DNA of 64,000 nt, taken from the NCBI GenBank assembly GCA_947247005.1, contig OX365952.1, positions 31,498,222 to 31,562,221 of the forward strand, given 5' to 3'. A model generated the notes under the pieces. That model was not told the origin of the DNA. It was given only the letters and a program-made list of their open reading frames with translations, and ran no database searches. Source of the DNA: Spisula solida (Eukaryota; Mollusca; Bivalvia; Venerida; Mactridae). Positions within the stretch are counted from its first letter, which is position 1; each line of letters starts with the position of its first letter. Position numbers and translations under genes: made by a program. Shown here one piece after another: positions 46,541-55,690 of this stretch.

Positions 46541-46790
46541 TCGATTGATCAGGTCAGCCATCTGTTTACATATAGCATTGTGTACATGTTTAGCCTAACA
46601 ATTACAAGTCCTCTTATTAGTATCTTATTTTAATAGATATTATCAATATGTGTATAAGTATTAGTGAACAATGTAGCCTATTGGTTTTTACAGCCCTTCT
46701 CTCCAAATATAATATTTAAAACAACAAAGATACAATGTTATGATATTGCAATGTTTTTATGTATACAAGTGACAGACCTGAATAAACGGA
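46541..46790 (-). mobile_element. Long-TIR MITE family E, copy 3 (inverted)
   Basis: In reverse complement it reads TCCGTTTATTCAGGTCTGTC, GCAATATCATAACATTGTAT, then AGAAGGGCTGTAAAAACCAA, ATTAAAATAAGATACTAATA and a right arm ending CTGACCTGATCAATCGA. That is the same order as copies 1 and 2. It lies about 590 bp from copy 2 in opposite orientation. Confidence 0.78.
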
Positions 46791-46864
46791 CTCTACTATA
46801 TCGCACATGAGCCCCTATTTTCGTAAAACACACCATGACGAATAAGCATAATAACAACCATTTT

Positions 46865-47000
46865 ATAGGAGAGATCCTGTTTGTATACAAAGGGATTAGT
46901 ACCACCAGCTAGCTATTGGTGAATGGCGGGTTTTTATTGTTCATTCATCCAGTAGATTTCTGGTGGGCGTGTTGCATATGAATATGGTGATCTCTCCTAT
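46865..47000. mobile_element. 136-bp element with perfect 12-bp TIRs
   Basis: ATAGGAGAGATC at 46865-46876 is the exact reverse complement of GATCTCTCCTAT at 46989-47000. The interior is non-coding and contains subterminal CCACCAG...CTGGTGG pairing. It resembles a solo MITE. No second copy was seen in the window. Confidence 0.65.
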
Positions 47001-47709
47001 ACAGTGCAAATCAAGTTATGGGAATCTTTAATCGAAGTTACCAGATACGAAGCGTACCGAGGCATGTCGGGTCACTCAGTATAATACAAATGTATGAAAA
47101 AACGAGTTCAGTCACTTAGTCTCCGTACATACTGTAGACGGTTATTAATGTAAAACAATCTACATTGTTTAACAAATGCTCATATATTTGAAGACAATAC
47201 CCCTAATTGAATGTATCGTTATTTGCATATCAAATAGCAATAGAATTGTCGTTAAAAACAGTAGACGATTAATAAGCCCACATTATACCTCAAGGCTGGC
47301 AAGTATCATTTACAATTTAAATAACTCCAGCGTCTGTTTAGATAAATATTAAAACAAATCGCCTGCTATCTGGCTACAGGGGAAACATTTTATATTCAAT
47401 TATGATGCGACTGCGATAGGCAGGTAATAGACCTTCAATGTGTTTGGGAGAGAGATTAAGACAAAACAGAGAAAGGTACGACGAGTGATACCGTACGACG
47501 CGGGCAAAAAACACAATGTATGACATTATAATTAAGTTTGTTAAATGAAACGTGCAATGAGTGTAAAGATGTCTTTCCCATAGCTATAGTTATATTTAAT
47601 TCATTGTGAAACACGATTTTGAGACTTAGAATATCCAAACGTTGTGGAAATGGTGGTGTTGTTTTTTTCAAACAACGAATGGTATTATTCTACACATTGA
47701 GGGTTAAAA
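47001..47709. other. Unassigned DNA
   Basis: No recognisable feature. A 71-codon minus frame (47456-47671) is featureless. Confidence 0.4.
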
Positions 47710-47930
47710 GATAATAGAAATCGGATAGGGAAGGCAGCACTCAACTTTAACAGCCGAACACAGAAAACATAAAAACAACACAGACCGCAATTACACGACA
47801 CAATAGGTCTACCCAACACACAGCTGAACAAGATCATGAAAGTTCAAGTTTCAGCTGTCACAAACTGTAAAACCTAGTTTCAGCTGTAAAAAGGCTGAAA
47901 TACCTAGATCTAGATTTAGCTATAAAATTG
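47710..47930 (-). mobile_element. LINE 3' UTR copy 6 (antisense, core and tail)
   Basis: Minus strand: core units (AGCTGAAACTAGGTTTTACA and CAGCTGAAACTTGAACTTTC) at about 47835-47930, then the tail (GTCGTGTAATTGCGGTCTGT ... GAGTGCTGCCTTCCCTATCC) to 47710. No ORF2 remnant upstream. Confidence 0.7.
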
Positions 47931-49633
47931 TCCTACCAAATTCATTAGACTCTCAAGGTCAAGTGTTGCTTCACATTACGGTATACACCAATCTACTGTC
48001 GAATGCCAATTTTTTCCATTGCCCTTCCTTGAGTAACTTATGATCAAAACAAATCTGACTTTTGTGAAAATGACGTCAGGATGACGTCACAACATGTCAC
48101 TTCATGTTGTGGCGTTATGTGCGGCTGTCGTGAACGAGGTGACGACGCTATCTTTGACATGGTCAGCTTGTCTATATTGTATTTGTAGCTGGCGAATTGT
48201 CCAATCATGCATGGGAGAATGCTTCTCCGATTTTTTTACTGTAACTTGGTGTACGTAGACAAATACTAGTAACAAGGCATTATTTTATCACAAATAAAAT
48301 TAAGGCCACCTTAGCATATTTGCATGTATAACTGAACCCCGATTGCAATTAAGCTGCTATAAATCCAAATAAAAACTTAAATGATATATGCATTTTCTAA
48401 AAAAATGAAGCGTTTTGTTAAGTTAAGTACTTTTGCTCTAGTGCATTTAAATATAGATACTATGAATATACATTATACCCAACTAGCCTGCCCTGACACC
48501 AGAATGTCACGTTAATTTGCTCAGTTATTTAATCGCGTTTAATTCAAAATAGTGTTAATATAAAGTTTTTTGCGCCTGAATCAGAAGTGTCAGATTATCG
48601 ATAGTGCGATCGGTAGAAGTTGAGTTGAAAATATGATTTCCCAATTAAACTGTTAATGTATTCAATTTCTCGCATACATGAGCAAAAGAGTCATATCTTA
48701 AGATAATACCAAAAAGTTCTAATCATTAGTACTAATCAGAAAAAGGTTTATTACAATTTATTTGCGAGTGACAAACTGTGAAATTAATATTACTTGATGA
48801 AGATTACTCACGCCATGGAATGTTCACATACATTATTGTACTACCATTGTTGGAAAAAAAGGAAAATTATAGAAGTCCAAAAATCGCTGCAGTTTGACTT
48901 AATTTAAGCGTTGCTCAGTATGAACTTGTCTAACAGAGCTGGTATTTTCAAAACATCTTACGGGAGAACTTAAATATTTTAACTTACGTAAACAAATTGG
49001 GCTGCATTTAATGCCTAAGAAACAAAGAATAACCAATATTTTCTTTGCGATTATTGTAGCTCTTTACATAATGCTTCTAAACTATGTATTAACAATTGAT
49101 CATCTTGATTTTCCTGTTTAGCTAATACACTTTGGAAATTCTAAGCTTTTAAGAAAATTCTAAGATTTCCCTTTAGATGCTTTGTGAATACCACCCTAGG
49201 TGTATGTTGTGCGGGGTGTACTGTCAACCTTCATTGTTGGACAAAATAGAAACTGCAAGTCCAACATCGTTTTATTGACTAAAATGGAGAGTTGCGCTAC
49301 GTGTCTATCTGGGTCATTTTTTCAGGAAGGTGTTAATCTTCCAACGTATGATTGTAAAATAAATGTTATACGTATGAGAACATTTGTCTTAAAAATAAAA
49401 CGGTTAACAGTAGTTGCTATAAGTTTAGATGAATAAAACACCATTCATTTAGCCAGAAAACACATAAGATAACTCAGCAAATGATCAAAACTACAAATTT
49501 TAAGTTAACTTACTTAAGAAAATCCCAAACAGAACTATTGAAACAGAAATAAAAAAGAACAAAGCAAATGCACATGAGATAGCTATTCCATGTAATAAGT
49601 ATGGTACCAAACATAATCTCGAAAATAACTCTA
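47931..49633. other. Unassigned DNA with paired CRE sites
   Basis: Two TGACGTCA sites lie 11 bp apart at 48071 and 48082, followed by a short CATGT...ACATG dyad region. A 78-codon frame at 49200-49436 is unrecognised. The rest is AT-rich. Confidence 0.4.
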
Positions 49634-49797
49634 CAGTACACAGGACACCACAATGAAATGGGTAGAAAAAGAAGAACATTGAGGAGAGCAGAAAGAACAG
49701 AACTTGCAGGCATTGGATATGTTTGTGGCCACACTCAAATAGCAAATAGCTTAATTATAAGGACCGCAGACAACAGAGATAACTTGTGGGTGGCTGA
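49634..49797 (+). pseudogene. LINE ORF2 C-terminus, in frame with downstream repeats
   Basis: The frame reads QYTGHHNEMGRKRRTLRRAE, then RTELAGIGYVCGHTQ and RTADNRDNLWVAE. GRKRRTLRR...E.EL...GY and a final A.DR..W match the conserved end of many invertebrate LINE ORF2 proteins (usually a GRPK.T.RR and A.DR..WR pattern). Without a stop, the frame runs straight into the 30-bp minisatellite and on to 50113. Upstream ORF2 sequence is missing, so this is a 5'-truncated copy. Confidence 0.65.
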
Positions 49798-50060
49798 AAC
49801 TATGTCATTCAGCTTTTTGACAGCTGAAACTTGGTCTTACAGCTTTTTGACAGCTGAAACATGGTCTTACGGCTTTTTGACAGCTGAAACTTGGTCTTAC
49901 GGCTTTTTGACAGCTGAAACTTGGTCTTACGGCTTTTTGACAGCTGAAACTTGGTCTTACGGCTTTTTGACAGTTGAAACTTGGTCTTACAGCTTTTTGA
50001 CAGCTGAAACTTGGTCTTACAGCTTTTTGACATTTTTGACAGCTGAAACTTGGTCTTACA
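49798..50060 (+). repeat. 30-bp minisatellite core of the LINE 3' UTR, about 8.5 units
   Basis: The unit AGCTTTTTGACAGCTGAAAC plus TTGGTCTTAC starts at 49811, 49841, 49871 and so on in strict 30-bp steps, with a 12-13 base irregularity near 50030. Copies are nearly identical, so the array expanded recently or is homogenised. The period keeps several frames open (TAETWSYGFL on plus, SCQKAVRPSF on minus). Confidence 0.95.
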
Positions 50061-50192
50061 GTGGCCAAGTTCGTTTTCTCGTTCAGTTGTGTGTTAATCA
50101 TTGTACCGTGTAGTTGTGGTTTTTTATGTTGTCTGTGCTCGTCTGTTTAAGTTGAGTGCTATCTAAATTCCCTGTCCGATTTTCTATTATCT
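50061..50192 (+). mobile_element. Conserved LINE 3' tail (reference copy 7)
   Basis: GTACCGTGTAGTTGTGGTTT ... GTGCTCGTCTGTTTAAGTTG ... CCCTGTCCGATTTTCTATTA, ending CTTTTTG. Shared with copies at 41994, 42965 and 59060 (+), and 15397, 25736, 43231 and 47710 (-). It is the most conserved part of the repeat, as expected for the RNA segment recognised by the LINE's own reverse transcriptase. Confidence 0.75.
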
Positions 50193-50828
50193 TTTTGTTG
50201 TAGCCTTATGTCGCATCGGTTATGAAAAGGATATCAATTAAGTAATAAGCAAATTAGTATCAGTTGTAATAAATAAAAGCCGGTCTCAAACATAGTTGAA
50301 ATATGGCGATACTACCAATGCAATGGCTAATAATAAATTATGTATACGGTGCTCAGTTGACATATAAACATTTTTCCTTTTTGCTGAAGCACAGATCGAA
50401 CTCGAAAATCGTTGCATGGCAGTATTTTCATAAGTAACCAAATATTTATGTTATAGAACGCCGCTGACGGTTGCTTTTTATATCAAAGATTTATTCTAGA
50501 TATAAACAATTGATCGCGCCCTCAGGGTGTCCTTGCAGCATGATTTGTAAGTCATGTGATTCCCACGTGATCGACCTGTAACATAAACAAACAGCAGCGT
50601 AAACATGAGGTATTCGGTGAGTTTTGTAATTCATTTTCCTTGAATTCGAACAAATTTCGAGCAATTTAAGTGAATTAAGGTAGCTTTAGTTTTATGGCAT
50701 AATATTACTCTATAGAAAATTCATTACGCTCTGCCGCGAGCAATTCAACGGACAATTTCTCCATATGAGCATATTTTCCGAACAACATAACTGCCCTGAG
50801 TTCAACGAAGAATTACATAACGCACGTT
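50193..50828. other. Unassigned DNA with a start-codon/donor coincidence
   Basis: ATGAGGTATTCG followed by a consensus 5' splice site GTGAGT lies at 50605-50622. See findings. No other feature. Confidence 0.3.
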
Positions 50829-50900
50829 TCGTACATGTTTCGTACATGTTACGTACCAGGTACGAAACGTTTAGTACCTGTTACGTACAAGATACGAAAT
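50829..50900. repeat. Cluster of ACGTAC/GTACGT dyads
   Basis: GTTTCGTACATGTTACGTAC then CAGGTACGAAAC forms a 9-bp-stem hairpin, and a second diverged copy (TTACGTACAAGATACGAAA) follows. It may be part of a foldback element. The frame at 50765-50971 spans it and is unrecognised. Confidence 0.5.
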
Positions 50901-52420
50901 GGGGGCTGATCGAATCCAGATCGGTCGAGTGGGAAGCGTGTGTTTTATACCATCTGTGCCAAACAAGATGAGTTCAGTAATAGGTATAGGAGCTACATGT
51001 GCTTACAGGACGCATGGGTATGACAGTATACCCAATAATTTATACTAATCACGTGATCTGTATTATTAAAATATGGTTTCGATTTGATACCTAAATCAAA
51101 ATAAGTTAGCATTTCTCCTATTAGCGCATATCAGATATAAAATAAGAAAATAATTATGCTATAAATGCAGGGGAAAAACAGCATATGTCATGTTTACTGT
51201 AAATGTACTAAGTACGCGTAAATGAGAATGTTTATTGCTACAAAAACTGATCATAATGTTGATTTTACATTTATGTGAAATATTTAATAAAAAAACGTTT
51301 GGGATGTTTTGAGATACTCTTTTGAAATGATTGTTGATAAAATGTCAATTTATTGGTTATATAAATTATTCGAAAGCGTAGCTAGGTGACGGTGAGCTTA
51401 TTTTAACAACGAACAAATCTTTCACCCATAAAATTGATGTTTCTGAAACCGACCATAAATTTCTTAGGTGTTGAGTCTATTACTGCTTATGATTGTATAT
51501 TTAAACGTCAAATAAACGTTTGATGATTGATGGGGTCTTGTATATTTGAAATATTTGAATCACAGGTGTTCAGAAGCCCGTGTAATCATACGGCAAATAA
51601 AACTGCAATTTTAGACAATATAACCTGTTTGTTGACAAGTTTCATATTTTATCAAAACAACATAAATTTACGATACAGACCGTAGTCATCATTGAGCTAT
51701 GTTATTTGTCAAATATAACTTGAAATACCTGTGAAATGAGTGACCGATCCTTGAGATATAAACATATGTTCTACAAATATGATTTTAAATACATGTATTT
51801 GTACTTTATAACATTGTATATTAAAGCGGCTATTTGATGAATAAGCTATATTTTGTTAATTATCGACGACATCGTATATGTGATTTAACATTAGATATTC
51901 AGAGGGGTAAATTTAAGAAGAACAATTCAGCGTTAGTCAACACACTTAATTAATCGCATTAACACACTGGAGATGATAACATAAAAGGTTTGGTTATCAC
52001 AAACTGTGCATATTCGCGTAAAATAAACTATAACGAAAACTACATCAATTGACGCAATGTTCAGTAGTTCCAGTTCTATGCGTTACGTCTTTAGACAAAT
52101 TTACTAATACTATATATGTTTAATACTAACACTGAAACTAATACTTATAATATACTAATGCTTGTAAAATATAACATAACAAACACATGAACAGTGTTTC
52201 AGAAAAGCCCCAAAATTGGAATGCATGTATAATAAAAGCAGTTATTGTTCGTGAGTTGTTCGGACATTCGAAAGTATTAAATAAAGAAAGGTCAGTGTCT
52301 GACTACTATAGCATGGTTTTATTAACCATGGACTCTGCGTGGTTGCTCTCTTACTAAACCATGGGATATATAGTTTTTTGTATGCTTATTTTCACAATTT
52401 TTGAAATCCTAACGGTCTTT
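50901..52420. other. Unassigned AT-rich DNA
   Basis: Nothing recognisable. Confidence 0.4.
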
Positions 52421-52625
52421 GTATGTTCGTAGAGTCTGATCACAGCGCGACCAGACCACGAACGATGTATAGCGATACACTAGTACGATATCCGTACGAT
52501 GCTCGTCCGAGTTAAGAAAATCCCTACGATGCTCGTACGAGTCTTCGGTGTCTGTACGGACGCCGAGCGAGTTTGCCACAATCAACTCGTACGGACCTCG
52601 TAAAAGCTCGTAGGGCACATGTAAC
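52421..52625. repeat. CG-rich block of TACGA/TCGTA dyads
   Basis: In AT-rich surroundings this block has many CpGs and repeated ACGATGCTCGT, CTCGTACGAG and CTCGTACGGAC motifs on both strands. The first two are inverted or direct repeats around 52495-52540. It looks like a decayed palindromic or tandem element. The 74-codon minus frame across it is probably not a gene. Confidence 0.5.
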
Positions 52626-53399
52626 CTAAGCATAAGTCGCGCCTATCGGGTTCAATATCATTAAGATGAGTTCGGTGGGAGATGCCATTGATGGTCTTTG
52701 CATACAGGTTGTGCAATAGTGGTATCTATTCTTAGGCGGACGTTATTTACAGTTTTCACTGTATTGTGATATCAATAGTTTGACCTTATCACTTGCCAGG
52801 ATATGATAATCTGGAATATAGGCAACACAGATGTTTAAAAATATAATAATGCCTTGGCACAACAAATAAAACTATTATATGTATTCCTAATTGTGCGTGA
52901 ATATTAAATGATCCTCTTCCTCAGCTGTGCAGCATAGTGCGCAATTCATCCAGTCATCTTTTAAAAGCTATACAAATAAATCAAACACAAGCCATTTTGT
53001 TGAACATTTAATTGTGCGAGTAAATTTCATGGTAGTTAAACTGTTACTTAATTGATAAAATAACTGTTAACATATTTTTCGCATATATAATGGGTAACGT
53101 CGAACATCATGTAAAATTTATGATGATAATAAATGCATAAAAAATTATATAAAAAAACTAAAATTAATTGGTTACGCATCTAGAAAGCGTAAACTTCGAG
53201 ATAAGAACTGATAATGGCAAGGTCGTTATCATACAATAAAAGTATTTTACTCGTATTTGAACTTCGTTTGTCAAACTATTGGTGATGTAGTACTTTGTAA
53301 GTTGTTCAACGATGTATATTTATAGATAATGATTGGCATTCAGCTAGAGGTTAAAAGAAATCATTTCATGACCCGTCAGAATTTCCCATTGTTACATCA
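52626..53399. other. Unassigned AT-rich DNA
   Basis: Nothing recognisable up to the 21-bp array. Confidence 0.4.
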
Positions 53400-54110
53400 G
53401 ATATTTGCATCGTCCCGTCGTACCGTCGCATGTTTCCATCATCCATTCGTATTGTCCCAGCGATCATTCATATCACCCTAACGTATGTTCGCATTGTCCC
53501 ATCGTATGTTCACATTGTCCCATCGTATATTCGCATCGTCCCATCGTATATTCGCATTGTTCCATCGTATGTTCGCATTGTCCCATCGTATGTTCGCATT
53601 GTCCCATCGTATATTCGCATTGTTCCATCGTATGTTCGCATTGTCCCATCGTATGTTTGCATTGTCCCATCGTATATTCGCATTGTTCCATCGTATGTTC
53701 GCATTGTCCCATCGTATGTTCGCATTGTCCCATCGTATGTTCGCATTGTCCCATCGTATATTCGCATTGTCCAATCGTTTGTTTGCACTGTCCCATCGTA
53801 TATTCGCATCGTTCCATCGTATATTCGCATTGTCCAATCGTATGTTCGCATTGTCCCATCGTATATTCGCATTGTCCAATCGTTTGTTTGCACTGTCCCA
53901 TCGTATATTCGCATCGTTCCATCGTATATTCGCATTGTCCAATCGTATGTTCGCATTGTCCCATCGTATAGTCGCATTGTCCCATCGTATATTCGCATTG
54001 TCCCATCGTATGTTCGCATTGTCCCATCGTATAGTCGCATTGTCCCATCGTATGTTCGCATTGTCTCATCGTTTTCACACGTCATGACTTCGCACCAGCG
54101 ATCGTACCAT
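53400..54110. repeat. 21-bp minisatellite, about 32 units, with higher-order structure
   Basis: The unit is TCCCATCGTATGTTCGCATTG with variants (ATA for ATG, TTCC for TCCC, CAATCGTTTGTTTGCAC). The left part has a 63-bp (3x21) higher-order repeat, with marker units at 53547, 53610 and 53673. The right part has a 105-bp (5x21) one, with the CCAATCGTTTG marker at 53771 and 53876. All six frames are open for roughly 460-790 bp, a consequence of the period and unit composition. I do not call these coding. Confidence 0.97.
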
Positions 54111-54640
54111 TGCATAGTCCTGGTGCATCTTTTCTTCGCAAAGTCCCTTCAAATCTTCCCATCGTTTCTTCGCATCTTCCAATCGTCCTCGCACTCTCCC
54201 ATAACCAACATGTAACGTCACATAGTGCCCTCGTATCCTCCAATAGCCCCCTCGCACCGTCCCATAGTCCCTTTGCACCGTCCTTTAATCCCCTCGCACC
54301 GTCCGTTAGTTCCTTCGCACTGTCCCAAAGTCCCTTTACACCGTTACGCCTTCAAGTACTCCCTACTCACCGGATATTCCCATAGTACCTTTGCATCGGC
54401 ATATAGTCCCTTCGCACCGTCCCATAGTCCCTTTGCACCGGCCTATAGTCCCTTTGCCCCTTCCAATAGTCCCTTTGCACCGGCCTATAGTCCCTTCGCA
54501 CCGTCCCATAGTCCCTTTGCACCTGCCTATAGTCCCTTCACACCGTCCCATTGTCCCTTCGCACCGTCCCATTATCCCTTTGCTCCATGCAGATTGTAAT
54601 TTCATATCGTCTCATCGAACCTTCGTATCGCCAATCGTAT
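54111..54640. repeat. Related 21-bp minisatellite, second subfamily
   Basis: Units follow CCCATAGTCCCTTTGCACCG plus one or two bases, again with 21-bp spacing (clearest at 54230-54600). Unit architecture parallels the left array (CCCAT-GT---TTCGCA), so both probably derive from one ancestral array, with a diverged transition at 54075-54230. Proline/serine-rich frames here are artefacts. Confidence 0.9.
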
Positions 54641-55394
54641 GTTTGCACCATCCTATCGTTCATAGTCATCGACCACAAAGTTTTAGGGACACGGTGTTGG
54701 GTATAACCATGGTTTCTTGTATTTGACGTATATGTGTTTTATAACCCGAACAATATTTATACTACGGCATCTATTCAGCATGGTACTTGTTCAGTGCGCA
54801 TGCGTCATACACAGTGACGTCATCTCTAATAATTTAACAATCTATCTTTCAAAATAATATAATAACCCACTTAAAATCCAACTTGTCTCGTGTGATAGTT
54901 AATTAAATGAAAAATTTCATAGCAGATAAAATATTGAAACATTAACTTACAAAATACATTTTTATCCCGGTTATATTACTATATCTTATCTATATTTTCC
55001 TACCTTGTATAATAATTCATTAAGATTTAAGATGGTATAAATCTATGATAAGATGCGTGCTAAATTGTTTGAAATCCTATATACCAAGCATGTAATTTAC
55101 TATAACACCGTGGGTGATTTACGTAATGCGTATAATATCACGTGATGAAACAGAATTTAACTACACAATGCTCACAAGTTTACTATACTCATGGCATCAA
55201 AACAAGAACACATAATCAAATCTATAGCAACATATCTAGTATCCGCATTAAATAAACATAGAAATCATTTGAAATCATTATGTAATATATAACCTGTGCA
55301 CTGTAATTATGTTACATCAGTATATGTAGGGGCCAGTTGTCTTAAAGCAGAAATAAATATTGTCATTGTCACTGTTGTCTTGCATGAAGAGATG
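54641..55394. other. Unassigned DNA
   Basis: A CRE-like TGACGTCA lies at 54815. Otherwise AT-rich with nothing recognisable. Confidence 0.4.
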
Positions 55395-55450
55395 TAAGGC
55401 TTCACCTTTTTACAGCTGAAACTTGGACTTTCGGCTTTTTTATGGCTAAA
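55395..55450 (+). mobile_element. LINE 3' UTR core fragment (copy 8)
   Basis: TTTTTACAGCTGAAACTTGG then ACTTTCGGCTTTTTTATGGC is about one and a half core units related to the 30-bp array. The tail is missing. Confidence 0.5.
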
Positions 55451-55499
55451 CCGTGAACTTTAAATGTTGAAGCACCAGATGAGCTTCACTGAATTCTGT

Positions 55500-55690
55500 T
55501 CGAGGCGGCGAAAATTGTCGTGTTTTCACCTCTGAAATGTCGTCATTTTGTCTAAAATATTCTGTGTGTTAGTGTAATCGCCTCGAAAGGCGAAAGGTGA
55601 ACACGACACGTTTGAGCATAACATTCCGTGTGTTCGTGTTTTCATTTTTTCGCCTCGCTTACATGAACACACGGGGTGGCAATATTCAGC
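55500..55690. repeat. Degenerate GTGTTCGTGTTTTC / CGCCTCG repeat block
   Basis: TCTGTGTGTTAGTG and TCCGTGTGTTCGTGTTTTC, and three TCGCCTCG or TCGAGGCG motifs including the small hairpin TCGCCTCGAAAGGCGA, recur in both orientations. It looks like a fragment of an interspersed repeat with subterminal inverted motifs. The frame at 55526-55729 (-) is not credible as a gene. Confidence 0.45.

Noticed and set aside
53400..54726. Six overlapping frames of 150-260 codons as repeat proteins
   Set aside because: All six frames being open at once follows from the stop-free 21-bp unit. There is no signal peptide or flanking coding context.
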